Shown one piece after another: positions 61,901 through 64,000 of a stretch of 64,000 bases of DNA; position 1 is the first letter of the stretch; each line of letters begins with the position of its first letter. The notes under the pieces were generated by a model that ran no database searches, had not been told where the DNA came from, and saw nothing but the letters and a program-made list of their open reading frames with translations. Origin of the DNA: Cynocephalus volans (taxonomy: Eukaryota > Chordata > Mammalia > Dermoptera > Cynocephalidae); NCBI RefSeq assembly GCF_027409185.1, contig NC_084469.1, positions 36,831,293 to 36,895,292 of the forward strand, given 5' to 3'. Both the position numbers and the translations under genes were made by a program.

Positions 61901-63510
61901 AGAGGAGGAGTGGGCCTGGTAAAGGAAACCAGAAGCAGAGGGTTCCCCGAGTTGCTGTATGCTCTTGTGTGGGAAATGTCTTCATCTGCAGATGAAAAAC
62001 TGGACCAGAGCAACCTTTTTTACAATTACTGTTTTTTAAAGCAGCAAAGCTTTTCCACATTGAAATGTGCATCTATTGAGATGGTTTTTCCCTTACTCTG
62101 CTAAAATACAGTACTGTGACTTCTTAAACTAACCTTGCATTCCTGCAAAAATCCAACTAGATTTTGATATATTATTCTTTCTCCTATACTGCTGGATTCA
62201 GTTTGCTAATATGGTGCTGTGTTTGTGCTGACCTCTTAAAACAAATCAGAACTTGTTTCCTATTTTACTATTCTCTGGAAGAATTTATTTAAGATTGGTA
62301 TTATTTCTTCCTTAAATGTTTGATAGCTTGTTCCAGTGAAGCCATGTGAACTCAGAGTTTTCCTTTTGGAAAATTTTAAATTATGGAATGATGGCTTACT
62401 TATAAATCAGATTCAGATTTTCCATTTCTTTTGGTGTCAGCTGTAGTAATGAATTTTTCTAGGAATGTGTCTATTTCATCTAACTTTTCAAATTTATTGA
62501 CATAACATTGTTCATGATATTTTCTTCGGATCTATGTAAGGCCTACTGGATCTGTAATGGTATTTTCATTTTTATTCCTGATATTGATTATTTATATATT
62601 CACTCTCTTTTTCCACCCTTTGATCATCCTTGCCAGAAGTTTCTCAATTTTATTGGACTTCAAAGAGCAAACTTTTGATGTTGTTCCTCTCTGTTTTATG
62701 TTCTCTGTTTTATTAATTCTGCTTTTATCTTTATTATTTCCTTCCATATAATTTTTTGACGGGTTTAATTTGGTATTCTAACATTTTTGACCTGATGTTT
62801 AAGATAATTAATTTTCAGCCTTTTCCTTTTTTATTAGATGCATTTAAGGCTATCAGTTTCATGCTAGGCTTGGTATTAGCTGCATACCACAAGTTTTGGT
62901 TGGCAGTATTTTCCTTGCATTCAGTTTAGAAATAATTTCTAATTTCTGTTATAATTTCTTCTTTGATCCACAGGTTACTCAGAAGTCTGTTTCCTAATTT
63001 TCCAGTCATATGAATATGTTTTAGTTATTGATTTCTAGCTTATCGAATGGAAGTTAGAGAACACAGCCTTTAGTGTTTCTGTTAGGACAGTTGCTGCTGA
63101 TGAATTCTCTCTGTTTCTGTTTGTCTAAAAATGTCTAGAATATTAAGGAAGAAGCTGGTCTTTAAAGCCTACATGAAGCCCTCCTTCCTTCACATTTTCA
63201 TGTTATTGCTCACTTCTCTGAGATGGTCAGCAAGGGTCTGGTAAAGAGGGGAGTAAAGAGAGACGGGGTGTGCCTGGGGAGGCCCTACTCCACCTGCTTG
63301 GGATCCAATGGAGAGCCTGGACTCACCCTCAGGTGTCCTGTCCTCTGCAGGTGTCCACTTCCTGCCGCTCAGTCCAGGTTCTCCTGCACTACTTCGTGGG
63401 TGCCAATCACCTATGGCTGCTGGTTGAAGGTCTTTACCTCCATGCACTGCTGAAGCCCACAGTACTTCCTGAAAGGCGGTTATGGCGCCGATACCTGCTG
63501 GTGGGTTGGG
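21255..63510 (+). CDS. GLP2R: GLP2R, glucagon-like peptide-2 receptor (partial: coding exons 1-7, 3' end beyond window)
   Basis: Coding exons are 21255-21368, 27558-27645, 29069-29173, 33634-33755, 59089-59195, 61661-61814 and 63351-63510. All have GT-AG borders and matching phases, giving the first 283 residues of a class B1 G-protein-coupled receptor. Residues 1-38 are a signal peptide region. The ectodomain has the six class-signature cysteines (58, 71, 80, 93, 112, 134) and potential N-glycosylation sites at Asn72, 88, 123, 130 and 137. TM1 is about 150-178, TM2 about 190-212, TM3 about 236-262, and TM4 starts near 273. The receptor binds the gut peptide GLP-2 at the plasma membrane and signals through Gs and cAMP (family knowledge). 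Wording such as [14 protein letters not shown] and [17 protein letters not shown] identifies GLP2R rather than GLP1R or GCGR. Intron 4 (25.3 kb) holds most repeats. No disabling change is seen. Confidence 0.95.
21380..21740 (-). mobile_element. Ancient LINE-like fragment, probably reversed L1
   Basis: 'caatctggaaaatagaaaac', 'ggtaatcacttttaatatttt' and 'attttcccatgtca' are typical of old reversed L1 3' sequence. Low certainty on subfamily. Confidence 0.45.
21770..21847. repeat. (TTCC)n tetranucleotide microsatellite
   Basis: About 13 near-perfect TTCC units, then a T/C-rich decay. GLP2R intron 1. Confidence 0.95.
21848..22979. other. GLP2R intron 1, no assignable feature
   Basis: AT-rich at first ('tcaccagccagaaatcac', possibly more of the old L1), then unique. 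The 165-codon frame at 22678-23175 runs into a MIR and is rejected. Confidence 0.45.
22985..23160 (-). repeat. MIR SINE fossil, reversed
   Basis: 'ctcattttacagaaggggaaa' and 'gatcacgtagctcctgagca' on the plus strand. Confidence 0.65.
23755..24200 (+). mobile_element. Ancient L1 3' fragment (L1ME-like)
   Basis: 'ttggtgggagtgaaaaatggt', 'acagtttggcagtatgtta', 'cttagatatccaatgctaga' and 'gaatattatgtagctgtt' follow the end of L1 ORF2 in order. Frame destroyed. Confidence 0.7.
24201..25635. other. GLP2R intron 1, no assignable feature
   Basis: Overlapping frames at 24264-24812 on both strands show no domain. Nothing else supported. Confidence 0.5.
25636..25694. repeat. (GT)29 microsatellite
   Basis: An uninterrupted GT tract of about 59 bases in GLP2R intron 1. 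Long and perfect, so likely length-variable. Confidence 0.97.
26160..26945. repeat. Ancient interspersed repeats, including an L2 3' end
   Basis: 26160-26815 has the purine-rich 'gccttgaggagctagccag', 'ggtgcccaggggaagtgcag' style of an old abundant mammalian repeat, probably LINE-derived. 26830-26945 ('gggtagggactttgtcttg', 'caaggcctggcacatgatag') reads as an L2 3' end on the plus strand. Confidence 0.4.
26946..27557. other. GLP2R intron 1, 3' part
   Basis: Unique sequence leading to the exon 2 acceptor TTTGTCTGTCAG. Nothing else recognised. Confidence 0.5.
27558..27645 (+). CDS. GLP2R: GLP2R coding exon 2
   Basis: Encodes [20 protein letters not shown] then LRGLLKEPS, the N-terminal alpha-helix of the hormone-binding domain, with the first of the six conserved cysteines (Cys58). 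Acceptor CTGTCAG, donor GTAAGC, ends in phase 1. Confidence 0.93.
27655..28070 (-). mobile_element. Possible old LTR (MLT1-like), reversed
   Basis: 'ggctgtgtcataaatcgctcc', 'cttaatggtgtaaaacac' and 'gcatcctcacagcatgtgg' resemble reversed MLT1-class LTRs. It begins ten bases after the exon 2 donor. Confidence 0.45.
28071..29068. other. GLP2R intron 2 remainder
   Basis: No repeat or coding signal recognised. The plus-strand frame at 28907-29308 only reads across exon 3 in the wrong frame. Confidence 0.5.
29069..29173 (+). CDS. GLP2R: GLP2R coding exon 3
   Basis: Encodes [21 protein letters not shown] and [14 protein letters not shown] with cysteines 71, 80 and 93, the class B1 Asp76 and Trp81, and glycosylation sites NGT and NVS. 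Acceptor CTCTGCAG, donor GTAACA, phase 1 at both ends. Confidence 0.95.
29174..30085. other. GLP2R intron 3, 5' part
   Basis: No recognised repeat or coding potential. Confidence 0.5.
30090..30320 (+). repeat. MIR SINE fossil, near full length
   Basis: Starts 'agtgaggtggaaaaagcac', core 'tttgggcaggttcctgaag', ends 'gtatgtgcctagtaaatgg'. Its 3' part (from 30184) is included in the inverted-repeat arm, its 5' part is not. This is informative about which arm came first. Confidence 0.8.
30184..30601 (+). repeat. Inverted repeat arm A, probable source copy (GLP2R intron 3)
   Basis: 418 bp matching the reverse complement of 37295-37712 with 6 mismatches and no gaps (98.6% identity by hand). The segment contains the 3' part of a MIR plus 280 bp of unique sequence. 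A 69-codon frame in it is merely preserved in both copies by their youth. With arm B it brackets GLP2R exon 4 at distances of about 3.0 and 3.5 kb. Confidence 0.95.
30975..31150 (+). mobile_element. tRNA-Ile-like dimeric SINE
   Basis: Two tRNA-like units in tandem ('gtgctgataacaccaaggcc' with 'gggttcggatccc', then 'gtgctgacaacaccaagcca' with 'gggttgagatccc'), followed by an A-rich tail. Flanks AA[G/T]AATGGAGG occur at about 30964 and 31153. Same build as the reversed dimer at 3993-4196. Confidence 0.88.
31315..31965 (+). repeat. L2 LINE fragment
   Basis: 'ccattggattatgtgggccc', 'gaaaatggctctcgagacct' and 'tttgagctgtgatacatctt' follow L2 3' wording; C/T-rich and frame-broken. Confidence 0.5.
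31975..32900. repeat. Ancient interspersed repeat of uncertain family
   Basis: 'gttcaacaaatacttatgtc', 'ccttggaagattttgagcag' and 'ggtgtgacattcagctcac' belong to an abundant old mammalian repeat. A related stretch lies at 34660-35390. Family name not claimed. Confidence 0.5.
33080..33190 (-). repeat. MIR-like fossil, reversed
   Basis: 'actatttcattcatcctcc' and 'gtatcattatccccagttcc' on the plus strand. Short and diverged. Confidence 0.45.
33634..33755 (+). CDS. GLP2R: GLP2R coding exon 4, bracketed by the inverted repeat
   Basis: Encodes E103 completion then [20 protein letters not shown] and [20 protein letters not shown]: the last two ectodomain cysteines (112, 134), the class B1 Gly116-Thr-Trp118, and three NxS/T sites. 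Acceptor TTACTTTCAG, donor GTGAGT. The length of 122 nt is not a multiple of three, so skipping would shift the frame and remove the Cys112 and Cys134 disulfide partners. Confidence 0.95.
34250..34400 (+). repeat. MIR SINE fossil
   Basis: 'aatccagactctcccttcc', 'ctctctgtgcctcggtttcc' in MIR order. The preceding 33756-34249 (start of intron 4) shows only L2-like C/T-rich sequence. Confidence 0.6.
34660..35390. repeat. Ancient interspersed repeat, same type as 31975-32900
   Basis: 'cctactgtgtgctaggctt', 'aacagtgaatacaacaca', 'caaggagcttctggtgtc', then 'aaggaccactctggcaag'. Uncertain family, old. Confidence 0.45.
35391..36474. other. GLP2R intron 4, AT-rich, no assignable feature
   Basis: Contains T-runs near 35920, 36188 and 36260. 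No coding signal. Confidence 0.5.
36625..37294 (+). mobile_element. L1 5'UTR end and ORF1 N-terminal part
   Basis: 36800-36930 matches the 5'UTR end of the L1 at 49441 ('acacaaggagag', 'agtaatagaagaagca'-like wording). 36950-37294 is A-rich with heptad-like coding typical of the ORF1 coiled coil ('atgaaataagaaaatatatc'), with stop codons such as at 37102. It stops abruptly at arm B. Confidence 0.7.
37295..37712 (-). repeat. Inverted repeat arm B (GLP2R intron 4)
   Basis: Reverse complement of 30184-30601 with 6 substitutions in 418 bp. The MIR in it is cut at the arm's end, so this arm is the derived copy. It joins L1 ORF1 on the left and FBXO34 sequence on the right without spacer bases that I can assign elsewhere. 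Confidence 0.95.
37713..39843 (+). pseudogene. FBXO34: FBXO34 processed pseudogene, 5'-truncated
   Basis: An intronless copy of the C-terminal part and 3'UTR of F-box protein 34. Recognisable pieces occur in more than one frame: [20 protein letters not shown] and [16 protein letters not shown]-like F-box wording (38347-38460), then PCKQCKKK and HPKPYC (38505-38575), and a C-terminus TEEEY before TAA at 38740-38742. Frameshifts near 38455, 38525 and 38600 and stops near 38034 and 38110 disable it. The 3'UTR runs to an AATAAA at 39810 and an A-run at 39837-39843, which then joins L1 ORF2 directly. No introns and an A-run at the mRNA end show retrotransposition. Parent symbol from protein resemblance. 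Confidence 0.85.
39844..43807 (+). mobile_element. L1 ORF2 (from endonuclease domain) to 3' A-tail
   Basis: The ORF2 wording is in order: endonuclease (40050-40463, [24 protein letters not shown]), linker, reverse transcriptase (41100-42100, 'tttgcagatgacatgatcc' at about 41819 encoding FADDM, a YADD-type catalytic motif variant common in L1), the thumb and Cys-rich region (42250-42800), then a 3'UTR and an A-rich tail at 43765-43807. Many frameshifts and stops make it inactive. Confidence 0.9.
43930..44330 (-). mobile_element. Old LTR (MLT1-like), reversed, split by a SINE
   Basis: 'ctcaaacttaatggtttcaaa', 'tctctcctggtttctctg' and 'gtgatgcacaaacctgg' resemble reversed MLT1-class LTR sequence. 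It is interrupted by the SINE at 44046-44168. Confidence 0.5.
44031..44183 (+). mobile_element. tRNA-Ile-like monomeric SINE with 15 bp target-site duplication
   Basis: One tRNA-like unit ('ggttagctcatttggttaga', 'gggttcggatcccc') plus A-rich tail. AGAATT[T/C]AAGAACAG flanks it at 44031-44045 and 44169-44183. Inserted into an older LTR fossil. Confidence 0.9.
44331..45870. other. GLP2R intron 4, mostly unassigned
   Basis: 44990-45180 resembles an old L1 3' end ('attacaccaagtgaagttt', 'aaatttctcataataaa'). The rest is not recognised. Confidence 0.45.
45880..46485 (+). repeat. L2 fragments followed by a MER5-like piece
   Basis: 45880-46380 has L2 3' wording ('ctggactgtaagctgcttga', 'acagttgataaatactga'). 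46386-46485 ('ctccccaggtgattctaat', 'aaggttgagaacc') is a short MER5-type hAT fragment. Confidence 0.55.
46872..46905. repeat. (GT)16 microsatellite
   Basis: A perfect GT tract of about 33 bases. Confidence 0.95.
47040..47740 (+). mobile_element. Two adjoining old L1 3'UTR fragments
   Basis: 47040-47270 ('agaatggaagttaccagag', 'gtgaatataattaacagca') and 47271-47740 ('atcagtggttgccatggtg', 'cctaaaactgctataaaaat') are 3' ends of two different L1 subfamilies in the same orientation. The second is split by a SINE at 47497-47565. Confidence 0.65.
47483..47578 (+). mobile_element. 5'-truncated tRNA-Ile-like SINE
   Basis: Only the 3' half of the tRNA-like unit ('taataccaaggtcaaggg', 'ttcagatccccttactggcc') and an A-rich tail. 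AATAATATATCAAT occurs on both sides (about 47483-47496 and 47563-47576). Confidence 0.8.
47900..49430 (-). mobile_element. Old L1 3' region, reversed (part 1)
   Basis: 'ttgaaatatttgaacgtaca', 'attaacattttgtcacattt', 'tccaaatttccccaattgt' and 'gttttagatcactgtagt' are typical of reversed old L1 3'UTR. It seems to continue at 51546-52330, on the far side of a younger L1. Confidence 0.65.
49441..51545 (+). mobile_element. Internally deleted L1 (5'UTR fused to 3' end)
   Basis: The 5' end reads 'gtggaatacacggtcccca' and 'accaatttacaactattaaa', a typical L1 5'UTR start. The 5'UTR runs to about 51315 and includes a 105 bp tandem repeat. Then a short ORF2 endonuclease-region piece ('ggacagatcatgtaggcagc', about 51355-51395) is followed at once by 3'UTR ('tatggttattagaggtggga', 'gaatatgctaataaaaat'). 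ORF1 and almost all of ORF2, about 5 kb, are missing. Confidence 0.75.
50456..50815 (+). repeat. 105 bp tandem repeat inside L1 5'UTR, about 3.4 copies
   Basis: Units start near 50456, 50558, 50663 and 50768, each beginning G[G/A]CCT[C/T]AGC and including 'cagcccagtga[t/c]gaccac'. Because 105 is divisible by three, an open frame runs through it (50453-50818); I do not regard it as coding. Confidence 0.85.
51546..52330 (-). mobile_element. Old L1 3' region, reversed (part 2)
   Basis: 'gaaacatagcagataccct', 'tcatctaacaacataccct', 'gcatggtactctaccctgtg' and 'attgccaaagtttccac' on the plus strand. Probably the same element as 47900-49430, cut by the L1 at 49441-51545. Confidence 0.6.
52331..53559. 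other. GLP2R intron 4, with an LTR-like stretch at 52610-52975
   Basis: 52610-52975 contains a TATA-like 'ggtatataaatgcc', 'gagcttccagaacttcccc'-type wording ('ggcttccagaacttcccca'), and 'cttagaaacccaaactaaga', suggesting an old LTR. The remainder is unassigned. Confidence 0.4.
54007..54171 (+). mobile_element. tRNA-Ile-like monomeric SINE with 16 bp target-site duplication
   Basis: AAAAGATGGGAC[G/A]AAG at 54007-54022 and 54156-54171 flanks one tRNA-like unit with a (CAAA)n tail. Inserted in the ancient LINE. Confidence 0.88.
55430..56384 (+). mobile_element. Younger 5'-truncated L1 nested in the older LINE
   Basis: About 55440-56373 is the end of ORF2 and the 3'UTR of an L1 close to the one ending at 43807 ('caagggattaatatccaaaa', 'ggacaaaggagctgaacag', 'gaatatgctaataatcctg'). 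GGATAATAAG is found at 55430-55439 and again at 56375-56384, consistent with a target-site duplication. Confidence 0.8.
56915..57070 (+). mobile_element. tRNA-Ile-like SINE with A-rich and (CA)n tail
   Basis: One diverged tRNA-like unit ('ggctggccagttagctcggt', 'tagtttggatccc'), a (CAAA)n stretch, then a (CA)n tract at about 57031-57069. It splits the reverse transcriptase region of the older LINE. Confidence 0.8.
57212..57662 (+). mobile_element. Old LTR-like element inside the LINE
   Basis: 'atcctggattatccaggtaa', 'tggacttctgacttccagaa' and 'agtttgtggtaatctgttac' are wording of a common ancient LTR-type repeat. LINE sequence continues on both sides. Confidence 0.55.
58343..58463 (-). mobile_element. 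tRNA-Ile-like monomeric SINE, reversed, with 12 bp target-site duplication
   Basis: AGAAACATAATC occurs at 58343-58354 and 58452-58463. Between them is a reversed, diverged tRNA-like unit ('ctgagctaactgaccagccc'). Confidence 0.85.
58464..59088. other. GLP2R intron 4, 3' end
   Basis: Unique sequence up to the exon 5 acceptor CCTCTATTCAG. A 152-codon frame at 58881-59339 reads through the exon in the wrong frame. Confidence 0.5.
59089..59195 (+). CDS. GLP2R: GLP2R coding exon 5, TM1
   Basis: Encodes [20 protein letters not shown] then [15 protein letters not shown] and two bases of Arg179: the whole of TM1. Donor GTGAGT at 59196, phase 2, completed as CGA by exon 6. The Cys in TM1 replaces the Ser I recall in human. 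Confidence 0.95.
59232..59665 (+). mobile_element. Tigger-type non-autonomous DNA transposon with inverted ends
   Basis: CAGTAGTCTCCCTTATC at 59234 is matched in reverse by GATTAAGGGGGGACCACTG ending at 59663. Each end abuts a TA, the expected target duplication of pogo/Tigger elements. The inside is AT-rich and non-coding. It starts 36 bp after the exon 5 donor. Confidence 0.85.
59930..60310 (-). repeat. Two reversed MIR/MIR-like fossils in tandem
   Basis: 'agagattaaggaatttctcc' with 'ggcagagctggggttttaat' (59930-60090), then 'cattttgtaagtaagttaac' with 'ggatcacacagctggtggg' (60100-60310). Confidence 0.6.
60311..61095. other. GLP2R intron 5, no assignable feature
   Basis: Unique sequence; nothing supported. 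Confidence 0.5.
61100..61555. repeat. Adjacent MIR fossils in opposite orientations
   Basis: 61210-61460 reads as a plus-strand MIR ('ctgaacctcagctctacct', 'ctcccgtttataaaatca'). 61460-61555 ('cccacattttacagatgagg') and 61100-61200 read as reversed MIR, so the plus copy may have landed inside a reversed one. Confidence 0.55.
61661..61814 (+). CDS. GLP2R: GLP2R coding exon 6, ICL1 and TM2
   Basis: Encodes [40 protein letters not shown] and [11 protein letters not shown]: first intracellular loop, TM2 with the class B1 His189 and its neighbours, and the start of extracellular loop 1. Acceptor CTCGCACAG, donor GTAATC. Confidence 0.95.
62085..63075 (-). mobile_element. Old L1 ORF2 fragment, reversed
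   Basis: 'accttgcattcctgcaaaaa', 'gattcagtttgctaatat', 'ccaagttttggttgg'-like wording ('accacaagttttggttggca') and 'ctttgatccacaggttactc' are the reverse complement of L1 ORF2 in order. Occupies most of GLP2R intron 6. Confidence 0.75.
63351..63510 (+). CDS. GLP2R: GLP2R coding exon 7, TM3 and start of TM4
   Basis: Encodes [40 protein letters not shown] and [13 protein letters not shown] plus one base. It contains the conserved Cys235 at the top of TM3, the class B1 hallmark VEGLYLH (TM3 cytoplasmic end), and intracellular loop 2. Donor GTGAGT at 63511. Later exons lie outside the window. Confidence 0.95.
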
Positions 63511-63794
63511 GTGAGTGACCCAACTCTCAGTCTCTTCCCCCGGGACCCATCAGATCTTGGGAGCTTGATGGACCTTTCAGTTGGAATTAGAAACTCAACC
63601 GGAAGGTGGCTTCTGGGACAGATAATTCCTCAGTGACAAGAGGTTCTGAAGAGAAGAGTGTATGCATGTGCATATGCCCATGCACACGTGTGCACAGGTG
63701 TTGTAAACCCAATGCACACGTTCAAAAATTGAGAAGGTCTTTGGTGGAATTAAACGACGTTCCAACTATACTGTCACTAACTGTTAGTCTGCTC

Positions 63795-64000
63795 AGGATG
63801 CCATAACAAAATACCTGTGTGGCTTAAATAGCAAACATTGATTCCTCAAAGTTCTGTAAGCTGGGAAGTCTGGCGTAGTTAGGTTCTGGTGAGGGCTCTT
63901 TTCCTGGCTTGCAGATGGCTGCCTTCTTGCTGGATCTTCACATTGTGTGTGTAGAGAGAAAGAAAGCACTTTGGTCTCTTTTTATAAGAGCATTAATTCT
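63795..64000 (-). mobile_element. MaLR-type LTR (MLT1/MST-like), reversed, cut by window edge
   Basis: 'agtctgctcaggatgccata', 'acctgtgtggcttaaata' and 'cttgcagatggctgccttct' on the plus strand, like the copy at 11447-11795. Confidence 0.65.

Noticed and set aside
61338-62072. 244-codon minus-strand open frame, the longest in the window
   Set aside because: It lies antisense across GLP2R exon 6 and reversed MIR sequence, with no domain or family resemblance.

Overview
The window is nuclear DNA of a placental mammal: two intron-containing vertebrate genes with GT-AG splice sites, MIR, L2, L1, MaLR-type LTR and Tigger/MER5-type fossils, and no Alu. The commonest young SINE is a tRNA-Ile-like element, present as one or two tRNA units followed by an A-rich tail. 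From memory, SINEs of this build are known from colugos (Dermoptera), so a colugo is my best guess; a bat with a similar tRNA SINE is the main alternative. Repeat family names come from recall, not a database search.

Layout. Positions 657-17983 (minus strand) hold GSG1L2, a four-transmembrane claudin-fold protein of the GSG1/GSG1L family. All five coding exons splice in phase into 291 codons plus stop. A decayed second copy of its last exon lies just downstream (39-271). A 3.3 kb interval (17984-21254) separates it from GLP2R on the plus strand, so the two genes are divergent, as in the human 17p13 neighbourhood as I recall it. GLP2R coding exons 1-7 are at 21255-63510: signal peptide, six-cysteine hormone-binding ectodomain, TM1-TM3 and the start of TM4. 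The rest of the receptor lies beyond the right edge.

The introns carry nearly all other content. Intron 4 (33756-59088) is a graveyard of L1 copies. Its most notable part is 36475-43823: an L1 5' piece, then a 418 bp inverted copy of DNA from GLP2R intron 3, then a 5'-truncated FBXO34 retrocopy ending in an A-run, then an L1 ORF2-to-tail piece, all possibly inside one 16 bp target-site duplication. The two copies of the 418 bp segment (30184-30601 and 37295-37712; 6 mismatches, no gaps) are in opposite orientation and bracket GLP2R exon 4. They could pair in the pre-mRNA and favour circularisation or skipping of that exon, or serve as an editing substrate. This is the strongest candidate for something new.

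Other points of note are a GLP2R start that lacks the upstream Met of the human protein, an L1 in which the 5'UTR is joined almost directly to the 3' end, a four-layer nest of repeats at 53560-58260, and an unidentified 0.5 kb insert splitting a MER5-like element. No bacterial, CRISPR or operon features are present.
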